A stretch of DNA of 64,000 nt from Polaromonas vacuolata (GTDB taxonomy: Bacteria; Pseudomonadota; Gammaproteobacteria; Burkholderiales; Burkholderiaceae_C). This document shows positions 9,895-18,697 of the stretch, piece by piece. The translations under genes were made by a program, and so were the position numbers. The stretch covers positions 401,001 through 465,000 of the forward strand of contig NZ_CP051461.1 in the NCBI RefSeq assembly GCF_012584515.1. The letters are read 5' to 3'. Positions within the stretch are counted from its first letter, which is position 1; the number at the start of each line of letters is the position of its first letter. The notes under the pieces are model-generated. The model had not been told where the DNA came from and made no database searches. It worked only from the letters and a program-made list of their open reading frames with translations.

Positions 9895-10371
9895 ATGAGC
9901 AACGAAAACACGCACGACCAACCGCATGAATTTCTCGCCTTCACGCTAGGCCAAGAAGAGTACGGCATAGACATACAAAAGGTGCAGGAGCTGCGTGGCT
10001 ACGACACCGTCACCCGCATCGCTAACGCGCCAGAACACATTAAAGGCGTGGTCAATTTGCGCGGCATCATAGTGCCGATTATTGACATGCGGATTAAATT
10101 TAATTTGGGTGAGCCAACCTACGATCAGTTCACCGTGGTCATTATTCTCAATCTCGCGACCCGCGTGATGGGCATAGTTGTCGACAGCGTCTCAGACGTC
10201 ATCAGCCTCACGCCAGAGCAAGTCAAACCGGCCCCAGAAATGGGCGCTGCGCTGGATATTCAATACCTGATAGGTCTGGGCACAATCGATGAACGAATGT
10301 TGATTTTGGTTGATATAGACCGGCTGATGACGAGTGCTGAGATGGGCTTGGTCGATAAGTTGGCGGCTTGA
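9895..10371 (+). CDS. cheW: Chemotaxis coupling protein CheW
   Basis: A 158-residue CheW, the adaptor that joins receptor tips to the CheA kinase. It has the CheW fold throughout: [19 protein letters not shown] near the N-terminus, [21 protein letters not shown] in the middle and [11 protein letters not shown] towards the end. A GAGG site precedes the ATG. It is only 42 bases downstream of receptor 2 and is probably cotranscribed with it. Its position here, far from cheA at 37621, shows that the chemotaxis genes are dispersed in this genome. Confidence 0.97.
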   Translation: MSNENTHDQPHEFLAFTLGQEEYGIDIQKVQELRGYDTVTRIANAPEHIKGVVNLRGIIVPIIDMRIKFNLGEPTYDQFTVVIILNLATRVMGIVVDSVSDVISLTPEQVKPAPEMGAALDIQYLIGLGTIDERMLILVDIDRLMTSAEMGLVDKLAA

Positions 10372-10776
10372 CGAAAAATCTAAACCGTTTGGATCGCTAT
10401 GGTTGGTCTGTGGTTTAGGTTGTAGTTTAAGTTTTTCGGCGCTGGTAAATGCTGGACGACGCAACTGCATTGCGGCTTAAAAGCGTGCATTGCTTAGCCG
10501 TGCGAAAAGTAGTGCTACGTACAGTTCGTAATGACTGCAATAGTCATTGACGCCTAAAAAAACCTTTGCCAGATCCCTTTTTCGGTTTTCGATTTGGTTT
10601 GAAAACTGTGATTTATATCTCTACTCGTAGACCAAACCTTCTGCCGGTAAGCAGTGCTGTGGGGGATGCCGCGCGCACTTCGCATAGGTTTGAAAACCAA
10701 TTTCAAAATACGAGACTTTTTTTATCTGACCAAAACGGTCGGTAGCGACTTATTTTTTTAACCCAAGGATTGTTTG
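10372..10776. other. Non-coding region between cheW and third chemoreceptor
   Basis: About 400 bases without a credible gene. Immediately after cheW there are nested inverted repeats: CGAAAAA (10372-10378) with TTTTTCG (10432-10438), and CTAAACC (10380-10386) with GGTTTAG (10412-10418), which could act as the cheW terminator. Further on, GGTTTGAAAA occurs twice, about 100 bases apart, the second copy within the palindrome-like GGTTTGAAAACC. GCCGGTAA at 10643-10650 resembles a sigma-28 -10 element, but no properly spaced -35 is present. Confidence 0.6.
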
Positions 10777-12345
10777 ATGAATTTTTTGATGAAGCTGCGC
10801 ATAGGACAGCGACTTGCGCTGGGCTTTGCACTGGTGTTGTTGCTCTCGGCAACGGCGACTAGTTTTGCTCTGCTTGACTTGCGCGCCAGCACCCGAACCA
10901 TGCACCGAATGATGCAAGTGCCGCTGGCTAAAGAGCGACTCGTCGCCGACTGGTATTTGCTGTTGTATTCGGCAGTGGTGCGGACTTCTTTGATTGCCAA
11001 AAGTAACGACGCTTCTTTGTCCACTAGCTTCGCACCAGAGATCTCCGCCAGTGTGGTTCAAAGTACCGAGTACATCAAAAAGATTGAGGTGCTGCTGAGC
11101 TCTGAGCAGGAAAAAGCGTTATACCAAGCCATAGTCGATGTGCGCAAAAAATACCAAGCCGCCAAAGTGGCGGTGATGGCCGCTAGGTTGAGTGGTAATT
11201 CTGTAGAAGCCGATCGCTTGTACGCCGAGTCATTTGCACCGACCGCCAAGGACTATGAATCTCGCGTTTTAACGCTGCTGTCATTAGAGCGAGAAACCAT
11301 TGATAGGCTGGAGAACGCGATTGACACCTCTAACGAGCGCAGCTTTAAGTTGGTCGCAGCGCTTAGCCTACTGGCATTGTTGCTCGCTTGCGCGACTGCC
11401 CTCGCTCTCACGCGCAGCATTACCCGGCCTTTAAAGAAAGCGCTGTCGGTTGCCCAATCCGTCGCGTCTGGCGATTTAAGTAGCCGTTTTTCTGCGCACA
11501 GCAATGACGAAATTGGTCAGCTAATGCAAGCCCTTCAAACCATGAATGACAGTCTGTCTCGACTGGTTGGCGATGTGCGGCTGAGCACCGATACGATTCG
11601 TACCGCGTCTGGTGAGATTGCCGCTGGAAATCAAGACTTGTCTTCGCGCACCGAACAGCAAGCCAGCGCCTTAGAAGAAACCGCCGCCAGCATGGAGCAG
11701 CTGACCACCACCGTTAAACAAAACGCTGATAACGCTAGGCAGGCCAATAGCTTTGCGGCGACCAATTCCAGCGTCGCCCAGCGCGGCGGTGCTGTGGTCT
11801 CGCAAGTGGTTGTGACCATGAGCTCTATCAGCGCGTCATCTCGAAAAATTGTCGACATCATTGGCGTGATAGACAGCATTGCTTTTCAGACCAACATACT
11901 TGCACTGAACGCCGCAGTCGAAGCGGCGCGTGCCGGTGAGCAGGGCCGCGGCTTTGCGGTGGTCGCGGGTGAGGTCAGAAGCTTGGCGCAGCGCTCGGCT
12001 ACAGCGGCCAAAGAAATCAAGGTCTTGATCGATGCATCAGTTGCCAGTGTGGAAGAGGGCAGCCGACAGGCGCTAGAGGCGGGTAAAACCATGGACGAGA
12101 TTGTCTCTAGTTCAGGCCAAGTCAGCGGCATCATGACCGGCATAGTCAGCGCCAGCCAAGAGCAAAGCAGCGGCATTGAGCAGGTTAACCAAGCGATTAC
12201 GCAAATGGATCTGGTGACCCAGCAAAACGCGGCCTTGGTTGAGCAAGCTGCTGCCGCCTCGGCTTCGCTGCAAGAGCAAGCCAGCGGTCTATTGCAATTG
12301 GTAGACCAATTCAAATTAGCCGATCGCTCGTCTAGCAGCGCTTGA
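10777..12345 (+). CDS. Methyl-accepting chemotaxis protein 3, no tail pentapeptide
   Basis: A chemoreceptor of 522 residues from the ATG at 10777 (AAGGA site seven bases upstream; a TTG one codon earlier is less likely). Membrane segments at about 12-32 and 190-212 flank a helical periplasmic domain; HAMP and the signalling domain follow, with tip sequence [20 protein letters not shown]. Unlike receptors 1 and 2 the protein ends LADRSSSSA, about 45 residues shorter, without a linker or WETF pentapeptide. Adaptation by CheR would then depend on neighbouring long receptors or direct binding. The signalling domain is clearly paralogous to the other two but more diverged. Confidence 0.95.
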   Translation: MNFLMKLRIGQRLALGFALVLLLSATATSFALLDLRASTRTMHRMMQVPLAKERLVADWYLLLYSAVVRTSLIAKSNDASLSTSFAPEISASVVQSTEYIKKIEVLLSSEQEKALYQAIVDVRKKYQAAKVAVMAARLSGNSVEADRLYAESFAPTAKDYESRVLTLLSLERETIDRLENAIDTSNERSFKLVAALSLLALLLACATALALTRSITRPLKKALSVAQSVASGDLSSRFSAHSNDEIGQLMQALQTMNDSLSRLVGDVRLSTDTIRTASGEIAAGNQDLSSRTEQQASALEETAASMEQLTTTVKQNADNARQANSFAATNSSVAQRGGAVVSQVVVTMSSISASSRKIVDIIGVIDSIAFQTNILALNAAVEAARAGEQGRGFAVVAGEVRSLAQRSATAAKEIKVLIDASVASVEEGSRQALEAGKTMDEIVSSSGQVSGIMTGIVSASQEQSSGIEQVNQAITQMDLVTQQNAALVEQAAAASASLQEQASGLLQLVDQFKLADRSSSSA

Positions 12346-12398
12346 TCTAAGCGGTGTTTTCGCCTCAGTTCAAGCAGAGCGGGTGCCGCACTTTGGGC

Positions 12399-12425
12399 TA
12401 AAGTTTCTACACAATTTGCCGTTAA
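12399..12425 (+). promoter_or_regulatory. Sigma-28 (FliA) promoter of flgKL
   Basis: TAAAGTTT (12399-12406), an 11-base spacer and GCCGTTAA (12418-12425) match the classical FliA consensus TAAAGTTT-N11-GCCGATAA at 15 of 16 positions with exact spacing. It lies 74 bases before the flgK ATG, as expected for late flagellar genes. Confidence 0.88.
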
Positions 12426-12499
12426 TGAATAAGTAGTTTGAAGGCACAGAATTTTCAGGTGCTACGGCGATATTTTTTAGCTTAGGAGTCAGAGGTTTT

Positions 12500-14482
12500 A
12501 TGTCGAACAGCTTGTTTTATACCGGCTTGAGTGGTCTCAATTCCGCCCAGTCTGCGCTGGTGACCACCGCTCACAACACGGCTAATGTCAACACGCCTGG
12601 TTATAGCCGCCAAGCGGTTCAAGTCGCGTCCAGCTTAGCGGTTGATAGCGGTGCCGGCTTCATCGGTACTGGCGTGCGCGTGACGGGTGTTAGCCGTAGC
12701 TACGACCAATTTCTCAATAACCAGCTCAACCAAGCGCAGTCACTGAATCAGTCGCTGACGACTTACGCGACCCAGATTGGTCAGATCGACAATCTGTTGG
12801 CGAATCAAAGCGCTGGTTTATCACCGCAAATTCAAAACCTGTTCACCAGCGTTCAGGCCGTGGCCAACACACCGGCAGACCCGGCCGCGCGCCAGCAGTT
12901 AGTCAGTGGCGCGCAGGCCGTGACTAACCAGTTTCGCGCCACCGATCGGTTCTTGACTGACATCGAATCGAATATCAATGCCCAGGTCGTAGGCAGCGTC
13001 GAACAGATCAATACCTTCGCGCAACAAATTGCCAGCCTAAACCAGCAAGTCAGCAAATTTAGTGGCTCTGGACAAGCACCTAACGATTTGCTCGACCAGC
13101 GCGACCAGCTAGTGAGCGAGTTGGGCAAACTAGTGTCGACGAAATTGGTGGTGCAAGACGGTGGTCAATACAACGTCTTTATCGGCAACGGCCAGTCCTT
13201 GGTGTTGGGCAGTAATGCGACAACGCTGGCGGCAGTGAAGTCCTCAGCCGATCCAAGTCGCACCGCTGTCGGCGTGGTTACTGTCGCTGGTACGGTTAAC
13301 GAATTGCAAGACAGTACGATCACGGGCGGCTCGCTTGGCGGGCTGTTGCAGTTTCGCAATGAAGCGCTGGCGAGTTCGCAAAATGCACTCGGTCGAATTG
13401 CTATTGCGTTGTCGGACAGCTTTAATTCACAGCAAAATTTAGGCCTTGATTTGAACGGTAAATTGGGTAAAGATTTTTTTACCCAAGCCACGCCAGCGGT
13501 GATCGCTAACGGCCGCAACACGGGTAACTTAAGTGTGACGGCCAGCTTTTCTGACACCAGTAAATTGAGCACCAGTGACTATCGCTTAGATGTAGGTGCG
13601 TCGACTGGCACGGGTCCCACCTATACCTTGACGCAACTGACAGACAACAAAGTCATCTCCACGACGCCCGGTACCTCCGCTGCAGGCAAACCAACTTTGA
13701 CCTTTGACGGCGTTACGCTGGAGATACCTAGCGGCACGGGCAACAGCGGGGATTCGTTTTTAATCCAACCCACACGCACTGGTGCGCGCGACTTCGCCGT
13801 ACTCATTAGCGACCCGGCAAAAATCGCCGCCGCTACGCCAGTCGTGACGGACAACAGTGTGGGTAATCAGGGCAGCGGTTTAATCAGTGCGGTTAAGGTG
13901 GATGCCAAATACATTTTGGCTGCACCGAATTTTACAAAAGTCACTTTGAGTTTTAGCAGCACGAGCGCTCAACTCACCGGTTTTCCAGCCGATGCTGCGG
14001 TCACTGTCACACCCGCTGATGGCACGGCCGCGACCACTTATGCGGCCGGTGCAGCTGTCGATTACAAGGCTGGCGCCAGCATATCTTTTAACGGTATTAA
14101 CTTCACCATCGCCGGCACACCCGCGAATGGCGACACTTTCACGATTGCTAAAAATACCGGTGGCGTGTCCGACGGCAGCAACGCCTTGCTGTTAGGCGCG
14201 CTGCAAAATAAAAACACCATAGCGGGTTCAACCGCGAGCTTTAGCGGTGCCTACGGTCAGTTGGTTAGTGTGGTCGGTAACAAGGCGCGCCAAGTCGAAA
14301 TTGCAAACGCTGCGCAGACTAGCTTGACGGCTCAGGTGCGCTCGTCACAGCAGTCAGTCGCCGGTGTGAATCAAGACGAAGAAACCGCCAACCTGTTGAT
14401 GTTTCAGCAAATGTATCAGGCCAATGCCAAGGTCATACAGACCGCAGCTACTATTTTTGACGCCATATTGGCAATCCGTTAA
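12500..14482 (+). CDS. flgK: Hook-filament junction protein FlgK (HAP1)
   Basis: A 660-residue HAP1, the first junction protein between hook and filament. The N-terminus (SNSLFYTGLSGLNSAQSALV, then HNTANVNTPGYSRQ) is the rod/hook motif and the C-terminus (EETANLLMFQQMYQANAKVI) is the axial helix. The variable central part, about residues 320-590, is rich in Thr, Ser and Ala and makes it longer than the roughly 550 residues of enteric FlgK. GGAG and AGAGG motifs precede the ATG. It is transcribed from the sigma-28 promoter at 12399 together with flgL, 20 bases downstream. Confidence 0.97.
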   Translation: MSNSLFYTGLSGLNSAQSALVTTAHNTANVNTPGYSRQAVQVASSLAVDSGAGFIGTGVRVTGVSRSYDQFLNNQLNQAQSLNQSLTTYATQIGQIDNLLANQSAGLSPQIQNLFTSVQAVANTPADPAARQQLVSGAQAVTNQFRATDRFLTDIESNINAQVVGSVEQINTFAQQIASLNQQVSKFSGSGQAPNDLLDQRDQLVSELGKLVSTKLVVQDGGQYNVFIGNGQSLVLGSNATTLAAVKSSADPSRTAVGVVTVAGTVNELQDSTITGGSLGGLLQFRNEALASSQNALGRIAIALSDSFNSQQNLGLDLNGKLGKDFFTQATPAVIANGRNTGNLSVTASFSDTSKLSTSDYRLDVGASTGTGPTYTLTQLTDNKVISTTPGTSAAGKPTLTFDGVTLEIPSGTGNSGDSFLIQPTRTGARDFAVLISDPAKIAAATPVVTDNSVGNQGSGLISAVKVDAKYILAAPNFTKVTLSFSSTSAQLTGFPADAAVTVTPADGTAATTYAAGAAVDYKAGASISFNGINFTIAGTPANGDTFTIAKNTGGVSDGSNALLLGALQNKNTIAGSTASFSGAYGQLVSVVGNKARQVEIANAAQTSLTAQVRSSQQSVAGVNQDEETANLLMFQQMYQANAKVIQTAATIFDAILAIR

Positions 14483-14502
14483 GCGCCGTTTAGGAGACAG
14501 TT

Positions 14503-15723
14503 ATGCGCGTGAGTACCTCATCTTTTTACGAACAAAGCCGAGCCACAATTGGCGTGCAGCAAGGCAACTTGCTCAAGGTGCAAACACAACTGGGTACTGG
14601 CAGCAAAATTCTTGCGCCATCAGATGACCCACTGGGTGCTACCCGCGCGTTGGCCGTGTCGCAGGCGATTGCTTTAAACACCCAATACGCCACCAGTCGC
14701 GGCCAAGCGACGCAGACACTGACGCTAGAAGAGACCACGCTGCAAAGTGTGACCTCGGTGCTCGACAACGTGCGACAGTCTATCGTGCAGGCCGGCAACG
14801 GCACTTTGAGTGATGCTGATCGCGCCTCGATTGCCACTGTGCTGCAAAGCAATTTAGCCCAATTACAAGGCTTGGCGAATGCGGATGACGGCAACGGGCA
14901 GTTTTTGTTCGCGGGCTTTAAAAGTGGCAGTCCGCCCTTTGTCTCTCAAGCCGATGGCAGTGTCACCTATGCCGGCGACCAAGGTCAGCGCTTGTTGCAA
15001 GTTGATGTGTCGCGTCAACTCTCCAGCACGGATGACGGGCGCAGCATATTTCAGTCAGTTCAAGGCGGTGCGGGTTATGTCAGCGCCTCGCCAGACACGA
15101 ATAAGGGTAGCGTCGTTTTTTCTCAGCTCTCTGTCACGGATCGCGGAGATAAAAATTTTGGTAAAGATTTCGCTATCAATTTTTCTTCATCACCGGCTTC
15201 TTACACTGTCAGCACAATTGCCACGCCTTCGGAAGTTGTGACGACTGCAACGCCGTTTGTTCCTGGCCAAACGATTAATTTTGGCGGCGTAAACATCAAG
15301 CTCACTGGCACGCCAGCTGACGGTGACAGCTTAAACGTCAAGCAAGCGCAAAACGCTGGTGCGGATATTTTCTCGTCTATCCGTGACGTGATCACGGCAT
15401 TGAATAAACCAACCGAAGGCTTGGGTGCACCCGCTCAAGCGAATTTGCTCAATGCACTGAGTACGGCGAATCGCAAAGTCGTCAATGCTGCTGACACGGT
15501 GTCCACCGTGCGCGCATCTGTCGGCTCTAGGCTGCAAGAACTCGATGCACTAAGTGTCTCGGGCGACAGCCGTACGCTGGCCAACAAAAGCTATCTCTCG
15601 AGCATTCAAGACTTGGATTACGCCACTGCGATTTCTGAGTTCTACCAGCGCCAGACAGCGCTGCAAGCGAGTCAGCAAACGTTTGTGAAAATCCAAAACA
15701 TTTCGCTGTTTAACTACCTATAA
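14503..15723 (+). CDS. flgL: Hook-filament junction protein FlgL (HAP3)
   Basis: A 406-residue HAP3, the second junction protein, flagellin-related. It opens MRVSTSSFYEQSRATIGVQQ with the flagellin-like N-terminal helix (LGTGSKILAPSDDP) and closes with SSIQDLDYATAISEFYQRQT, the flagellin-like C-terminal helix. AGGAG lies upstream of the ATG. It is the last gene of the rightward block and converges on fliR, with a hexamer repeat and weak hairpin between them. Confidence 0.97.
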   Translation: MRVSTSSFYEQSRATIGVQQGNLLKVQTQLGTGSKILAPSDDPLGATRALAVSQAIALNTQYATSRGQATQTLTLEETTLQSVTSVLDNVRQSIVQAGNGTLSDADRASIATVLQSNLAQLQGLANADDGNGQFLFAGFKSGSPPFVSQADGSVTYAGDQGQRLLQVDVSRQLSSTDDGRSIFQSVQGGAGYVSASPDTNKGSVVFSQLSVTDRGDKNFGKDFAINFSSSPASYTVSTIATPSEVVTTATPFVPGQTINFGGVNIKLTGTPADGDSLNVKQAQNAGADIFSSIRDVITALNKPTEGLGAPAQANLLNALSTANRKVVNAADTVSTVRASVGSRLQELDALSVSGDSRTLANKSYLSSIQDLDYATAISEFYQRQTALQASQQTFVKIQNISLFNYL

Positions 15724-15754
15724 CTTTTTTTTTCGGCGCAGGTCTAAGGCGAAC

Positions 15755-15779
15755 TAAAGCGTTTAAGGCTGGCGCTTTA
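15755..15779. terminator. Weak hairpin between convergent flgL and fliR
   Basis: Arms TAAAGCG (15755-15761) and CGCTTTA (15773-15779) with an 11-base loop. It sits between the converging genes, where a bidirectional terminator would be expected, but T-runs are absent on both sides. Confidence 0.35.
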
Positions 15780-15800
15780 TGTTCAGCGCTCAGAGCACTT

Positions 15801-15830
15801 GACTTTGACTTTGACTTTGACTTTGACTTT
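15801..15830 (+). repeat. Tandem hexamer GACTTT, 5 copies
   Basis: Five perfect copies of GACTTT lie between the ends of flgL and fliR, 20 bases before the fliR stop codon. It is non-coding and is one of several short tandem arrays in gaps of this locus. Confidence 0.95.
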
Positions 15831-15849
15831 GAGGCTTGGGCTTTAAGCA

Positions 15850-16644
15850 TCAAGACCTAAGTCCTCTGAGCACATTCATGATGGATTCAAAACCCAAGCC
15901 AAACTGCGGCAGTAAAAACGGGCCTAAAAGTGGCATTAATATTTGCAGCATGATCATGCCCACCAACAGCGTGATCGGAAAACCCACAGAGAAAATACTG
16001 AACTGCGGTGAGACGCGGTTGAGTATGCCCATGGCTAGGTTAATCACCAGCAGCGTAGCGACCAGTGGCAAGGCCAACATCAAGCCGCCAGCGAAAATTT
16101 TGCTGGCCGACACCACCAGTAAATACCAGCCCGCAGAAGCCAGCGGCGCATCCGCAATCGGCAGCAGCGTAAAGCTTTCAGCGAGCAGCCTGATCAAGGT
16201 GAGGTGACTGTTACTGGCGAGAAAAATCATCATCGCCAAAGCGTTCAGTAGGCGCGACACCACCATGGTGTTGCCGCCGCTGGTCGCGTCAAAAAACGAG
16301 GCAAATGACAAACCCATTTGCAGTCCGGCATACTCGCCTGCTGCTTGCACCATGGCAAACACAATCCGCATTGAAAACCCCATGGCTGCGCCTATCAGGA
16401 CTTGCTGCACCAGTATCCAAAAGCCCCCCGGGGAGAAAAGCGGGACAGCTGGCATGGGTCCTAGCGTGGGCGCTATGACTATGCTGAGTAGCAATCCCAT
16501 GCTAACTTTGACACTGCGCGGCACGACGGTTTCACCAAAGATGGGCGCTGTGCTGATGAGTGAAAGCATGCGCACAAAAGGCCAGAGAAAAGCCACCAGC
16601 CAGGCGTCGAGTTGGCCGGCGCTGATGGAGAAAACCGGCGCCAT
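15850..16644 (-). CDS. fliR: Flagellar export gate protein FliR
   Basis: A 264-residue polytopic inner-membrane protein of the type III export gate, normal size for FliR. It has six or so hydrophobic segments and conserved features such as WLVAFLWPFVRMLSLISTAP near the N-terminus and VVSRLLNALAMMIFLASNSH in the middle. FliP, FliQ and FliR form the export pore. Its ATG overlaps the fliQ stop by one base (TGATG). It is the last gene of the leftward fliF-fliR operon; flhB does not follow. Confidence 0.97.
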   Translation of the reverse strand: MAPVFSISAGQLDAWLVAFLWPFVRMLSLISTAPIFGETVVPRSVKVSMGLLLSIVIAPTLGPMPAVPLFSPGGFWILVQQVLIGAAMGFSMRIVFAMVQAAGEYAGLQMGLSFASFFDATSGGNTMVVSRLLNALAMMIFLASNSHLTLIRLLAESFTLLPIADAPLASAGWYLLVVSASKIFAGGLMLALPLVATLLVINLAMGILNRVSPQFSIFSVGFPITLLVGMIMLQILMPLLGPFLLPQFGLGFESIMNVLRGLRS

Positions 16645-16913
16645 CAGCTCACAAGTTTGGGGATGGACTCAAACAGATTACGCATGTAGTCAAGTGCTAC
16701 TCCCATCATCCATGGGCCGGCAATCACCAGCGTGGCAAACACCGCCAAAAGCTTAGGAATAAAAGACAGCGTGGCTTCGTTGATCTGGGTCGCCGCTTGG
16801 AACAAACCCACGATCAAGCCGGTGATCAGCGCCACCAGCAGCAGTGGTGCGCCCAATAGCAGCGAGAGTTTCATGGCTTCATAGCCCATGGACATGACTG
16901 ATTCAGGTGTCAT
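16644..16913 (-). CDS. fliQ: Flagellar export gate protein FliQ
   Basis: An 89-residue export-gate subunit with two transmembrane hairpin segments. The start at 16913 (MTPESVMSMGYEAMKLSLLL) gives exactly the family length; an upstream in-frame start at 16988 would add an unlikely tail overlapping fliP. Its 3' end overlaps fliR by one base. Confidence 0.96.
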   Translation of the reverse strand: MTPESVMSMGYEAMKLSLLLGAPLLLVALITGLIVGLFQAATQINEATLSFIPKLLAVFATLVIAGPWMMGVALDYMRNLFESIPKLVS

Positions 16914-16926
16914 TTCAATTTTTGCT

Positions 16927-17676
16927 TTAGGTATAAAAACTCTGTGCCAGTGCGCCCACCAGTAATTGCCAGCCATCGGCCAGCACAAACAACATGAGTT
17001 TAAAAGGCAGTGAAATCGTTGCCGGCGGCACCATCATCATGCCCATGGCCATCAGCACAGTGGCGACCACCAAGTCGATGATGAGAAAGGGTATGAAAAT
17101 CGTAAAACCAATTTGGAAGGCGGTTTTGAGTTCGCTAATCACATATGCCGGCAGCAATATGCGTAGCGTGACTTGCTCTGGACTCTCGAGTTGCGGCATT
17201 TTGGCCAGCCGTATAAACAAGGCCAAATCGGCTTCTCGAGTTTGCTTGAGCATGAAGCTTTTAAACGGTGCGATGCCGCGCTCTAACGCAACTTCAGCGC
17301 TGATTTTATTTTCTGAAAATGGCTGATAAGCATCCGCATGCACTTTGTCCAAAACCGGTGACATAACAAAAAACGTCAGAAACAGCGACAACCCCACCAA
17401 CACCTGATTCGGCGGCGAAGACTGTGTGCCCATGGCCGTGCGCAGCAAGCCCAGCACGATCAAAATTCGTGTGAAGCTGGTCATAGACAGCAGCATCGCG
17501 GGCAAAAAAGACAGCGATGTCAGCAGTATCAACGTCTGCAAGCTGAGTGACCAAGTCTGACCACCCGGGCCCTGACTGCTGGTGATGCCGGGTAAACCTT
17601 GAGCCAGTGCCGGTAAGCTCGTGCCAACTAGCAATGCCAGACCGATGAGGCATTGCGTCCAGTGTCTTAATCGCAT
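16927..17676 (-). CDS. fliP: Flagellar export gate protein FliP
   Basis: A 249-residue FliP, core of the export channel. A cleavable-type signal sequence (ends SLPALAQ) precedes the mature domain with [20 protein letters not shown] and the C-terminal [20 protein letters not shown], both highly conserved. The ATG shares a base with the fliO stop (TAATG). Its neighbours fliO and fliQ match the universal fliOPQR order. Confidence 0.97.
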   Translation of the reverse strand: MRLRHWTQCLIGLALLVGTSLPALAQGLPGITSSQGPGGQTWSLSLQTLILLTSLSFLPAMLLSMTSFTRILIVLGLLRTAMGTQSSPPNQVLVGLSLFLTFFVMSPVLDKVHADAYQPFSENKISAEVALERGIAPFKSFMLKQTREADLALFIRLAKMPQLESPEQVTLRILLPAYVISELKTAFQIGFTIFIPFLIIDLVVATVLMAMGMMMVPPATISLPFKLMLFVLADGWQLLVGALAQSFYT

Positions 17677-18251
17677 TATTTGCCCTTGCCAGGCGGGCGT
17701 TGACGGTTGAGTGTTTCCATCAGCTTTTGTGCAAAAGCTTCGCTCAGTTTCATGCCCGATTTGTTGCTTGTTGGCGCGCCGCTTTTGCCAGCCTCGTCTA
17801 TCTCGTCATCTAATTCAGTAGGTTCTGCATCCATGCTGTGCAACAAATTCACTTGGGTAGGCGTCACGCCCAACACCAGCCAAGTCACGCCGACTTCAAT
17901 CACCACGACTTTTTCGCGCTGACCCAAACTGACGCTAGAGATAAGTTTGAGCAGCGTACCGCTACCCGGCTGGCGCAGACCAAAACGTTTGGCGGCCCAG
18001 CCACAAAAGAAAATCAGACCGATCACAAAAGCCAAGCCAAGCAGCGCCTGCAGTATGCCCGCACCGCCCACGCCGCGGGTTGATTCGGTCGCAGCGCTAG
18101 GCACAGCCGTCGGAATGATGGCCGCGGCTTTTAAGCTGAGGCTTAGCAGTCCAGCCACCAACGTGGCAGTGCGTAACCGCAGTGAGCGCAGCAAATGACA
18201 GCCGTGCTTGAATGGGTCCAGCGCCATGACCGGCAGTGAGCCCGAGATCAC
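17676..18251 (-). CDS. fliO: Flagellar biosynthesis protein FliO
   Basis: A short membrane protein that helps FliP assemble. One strong transmembrane segment ([20 protein letters not shown]) is followed by the FliO domain ([32 protein letters not shown]) and a polar tail. The GTG at 18251 overlaps the fliN stop (GTGA); an ATG at 18227 is an alternative start and would put translation just before a basic, hydrophobic leader. Length of 183-191 residues is at the upper end for the family. Confidence 0.93.
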   Translation of the reverse strand: MISGSLPVMALDPFKHGCHLLRSLRLRTATLVAGLLSLSLKAAAIIPTAVPSAATESTRGVGGAGILQALLGLAFVIGLIFFCGWAAKRFGLRQPGSGTLLKLISSVSLGQREKVVVIEVGVTWLVLGVTPTQVNLLHSMDAEPTELDDEIDEAGKSGAPTSNKSGMKLSEAFAQKLMETLNRQRPPGKGK

Positions 18252-18697
18252 TTACTCACCTTTTGGATGCGCTCAGACGGCGTGATGATGTCGGTCAGGC
18301 GGATGCCGAATTTATCGTTCACCACGACCACTTCGCCCTGCGCGATCAGGTAGCCGTTAATGAAAACATCCATCGGCTGGCCCGCTAAACCATCAAGCTC
18401 AACGACTGAGCCTTGCGAGAGTTGCAGCAAGCTTTTAATGGTGATGCGGGTGCGGCCCAACTCTGCCGTGAGTTGCACTGGAATGTCCATCACCCGGTCT
18501 ATGTCGTTTTTACTAATCGCTGGGTCGCTGCTGCTAAAGAGTGGCTGAAAGACTCGCTCTCCGGCCGGCAGTGCGGTGCTCTCTGGCGTTGCGGCTGGCG
18601 TTGGCTCAGCTGTGGCTTGGCTTTGCTCGGCCATGGCGCTGCCCCAGTCGTCGATGGCTTCTTGTGCGGTTTGTGCCGCTTCTGGGGTCTCACTCAT
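18248..18697 (-). CDS. fliN: Flagellar motor switch protein FliN
   Basis: A 149-residue C-ring subunit. An acidic, Ala/Pro/Gln-rich N-terminal tail of about 65 residues precedes the SpoA domain with IPVQLTAELGRTRITIKSLL and GSVVELDGLAGQPMDVFING. FliN forms the base of the switch and docks FliH during export. It overlaps fliM by eight bases and fliO by four. Confidence 0.97.
   Translation of the reverse strand: MSETPEAAQTAQEAIDDWGSAMAEQSQATAEPTPAATPESTALPAGERVFQPLFSSSDPAISKNDIDRVMDIPVQLTAELGRTRITIKSLLQLSQGSVVELDGLAGQPMDVFINGYLIAQGEVVVVNDKFGIRLTDIITPSERIQKVSK

Noticed and set aside
10643..10650. Sigma-28 promoter for receptor 3 (GCCGGTAA)
   Set aside because: The -10-like element has seven of eight matches, but no TAAA-like -35 lies at the required spacing.
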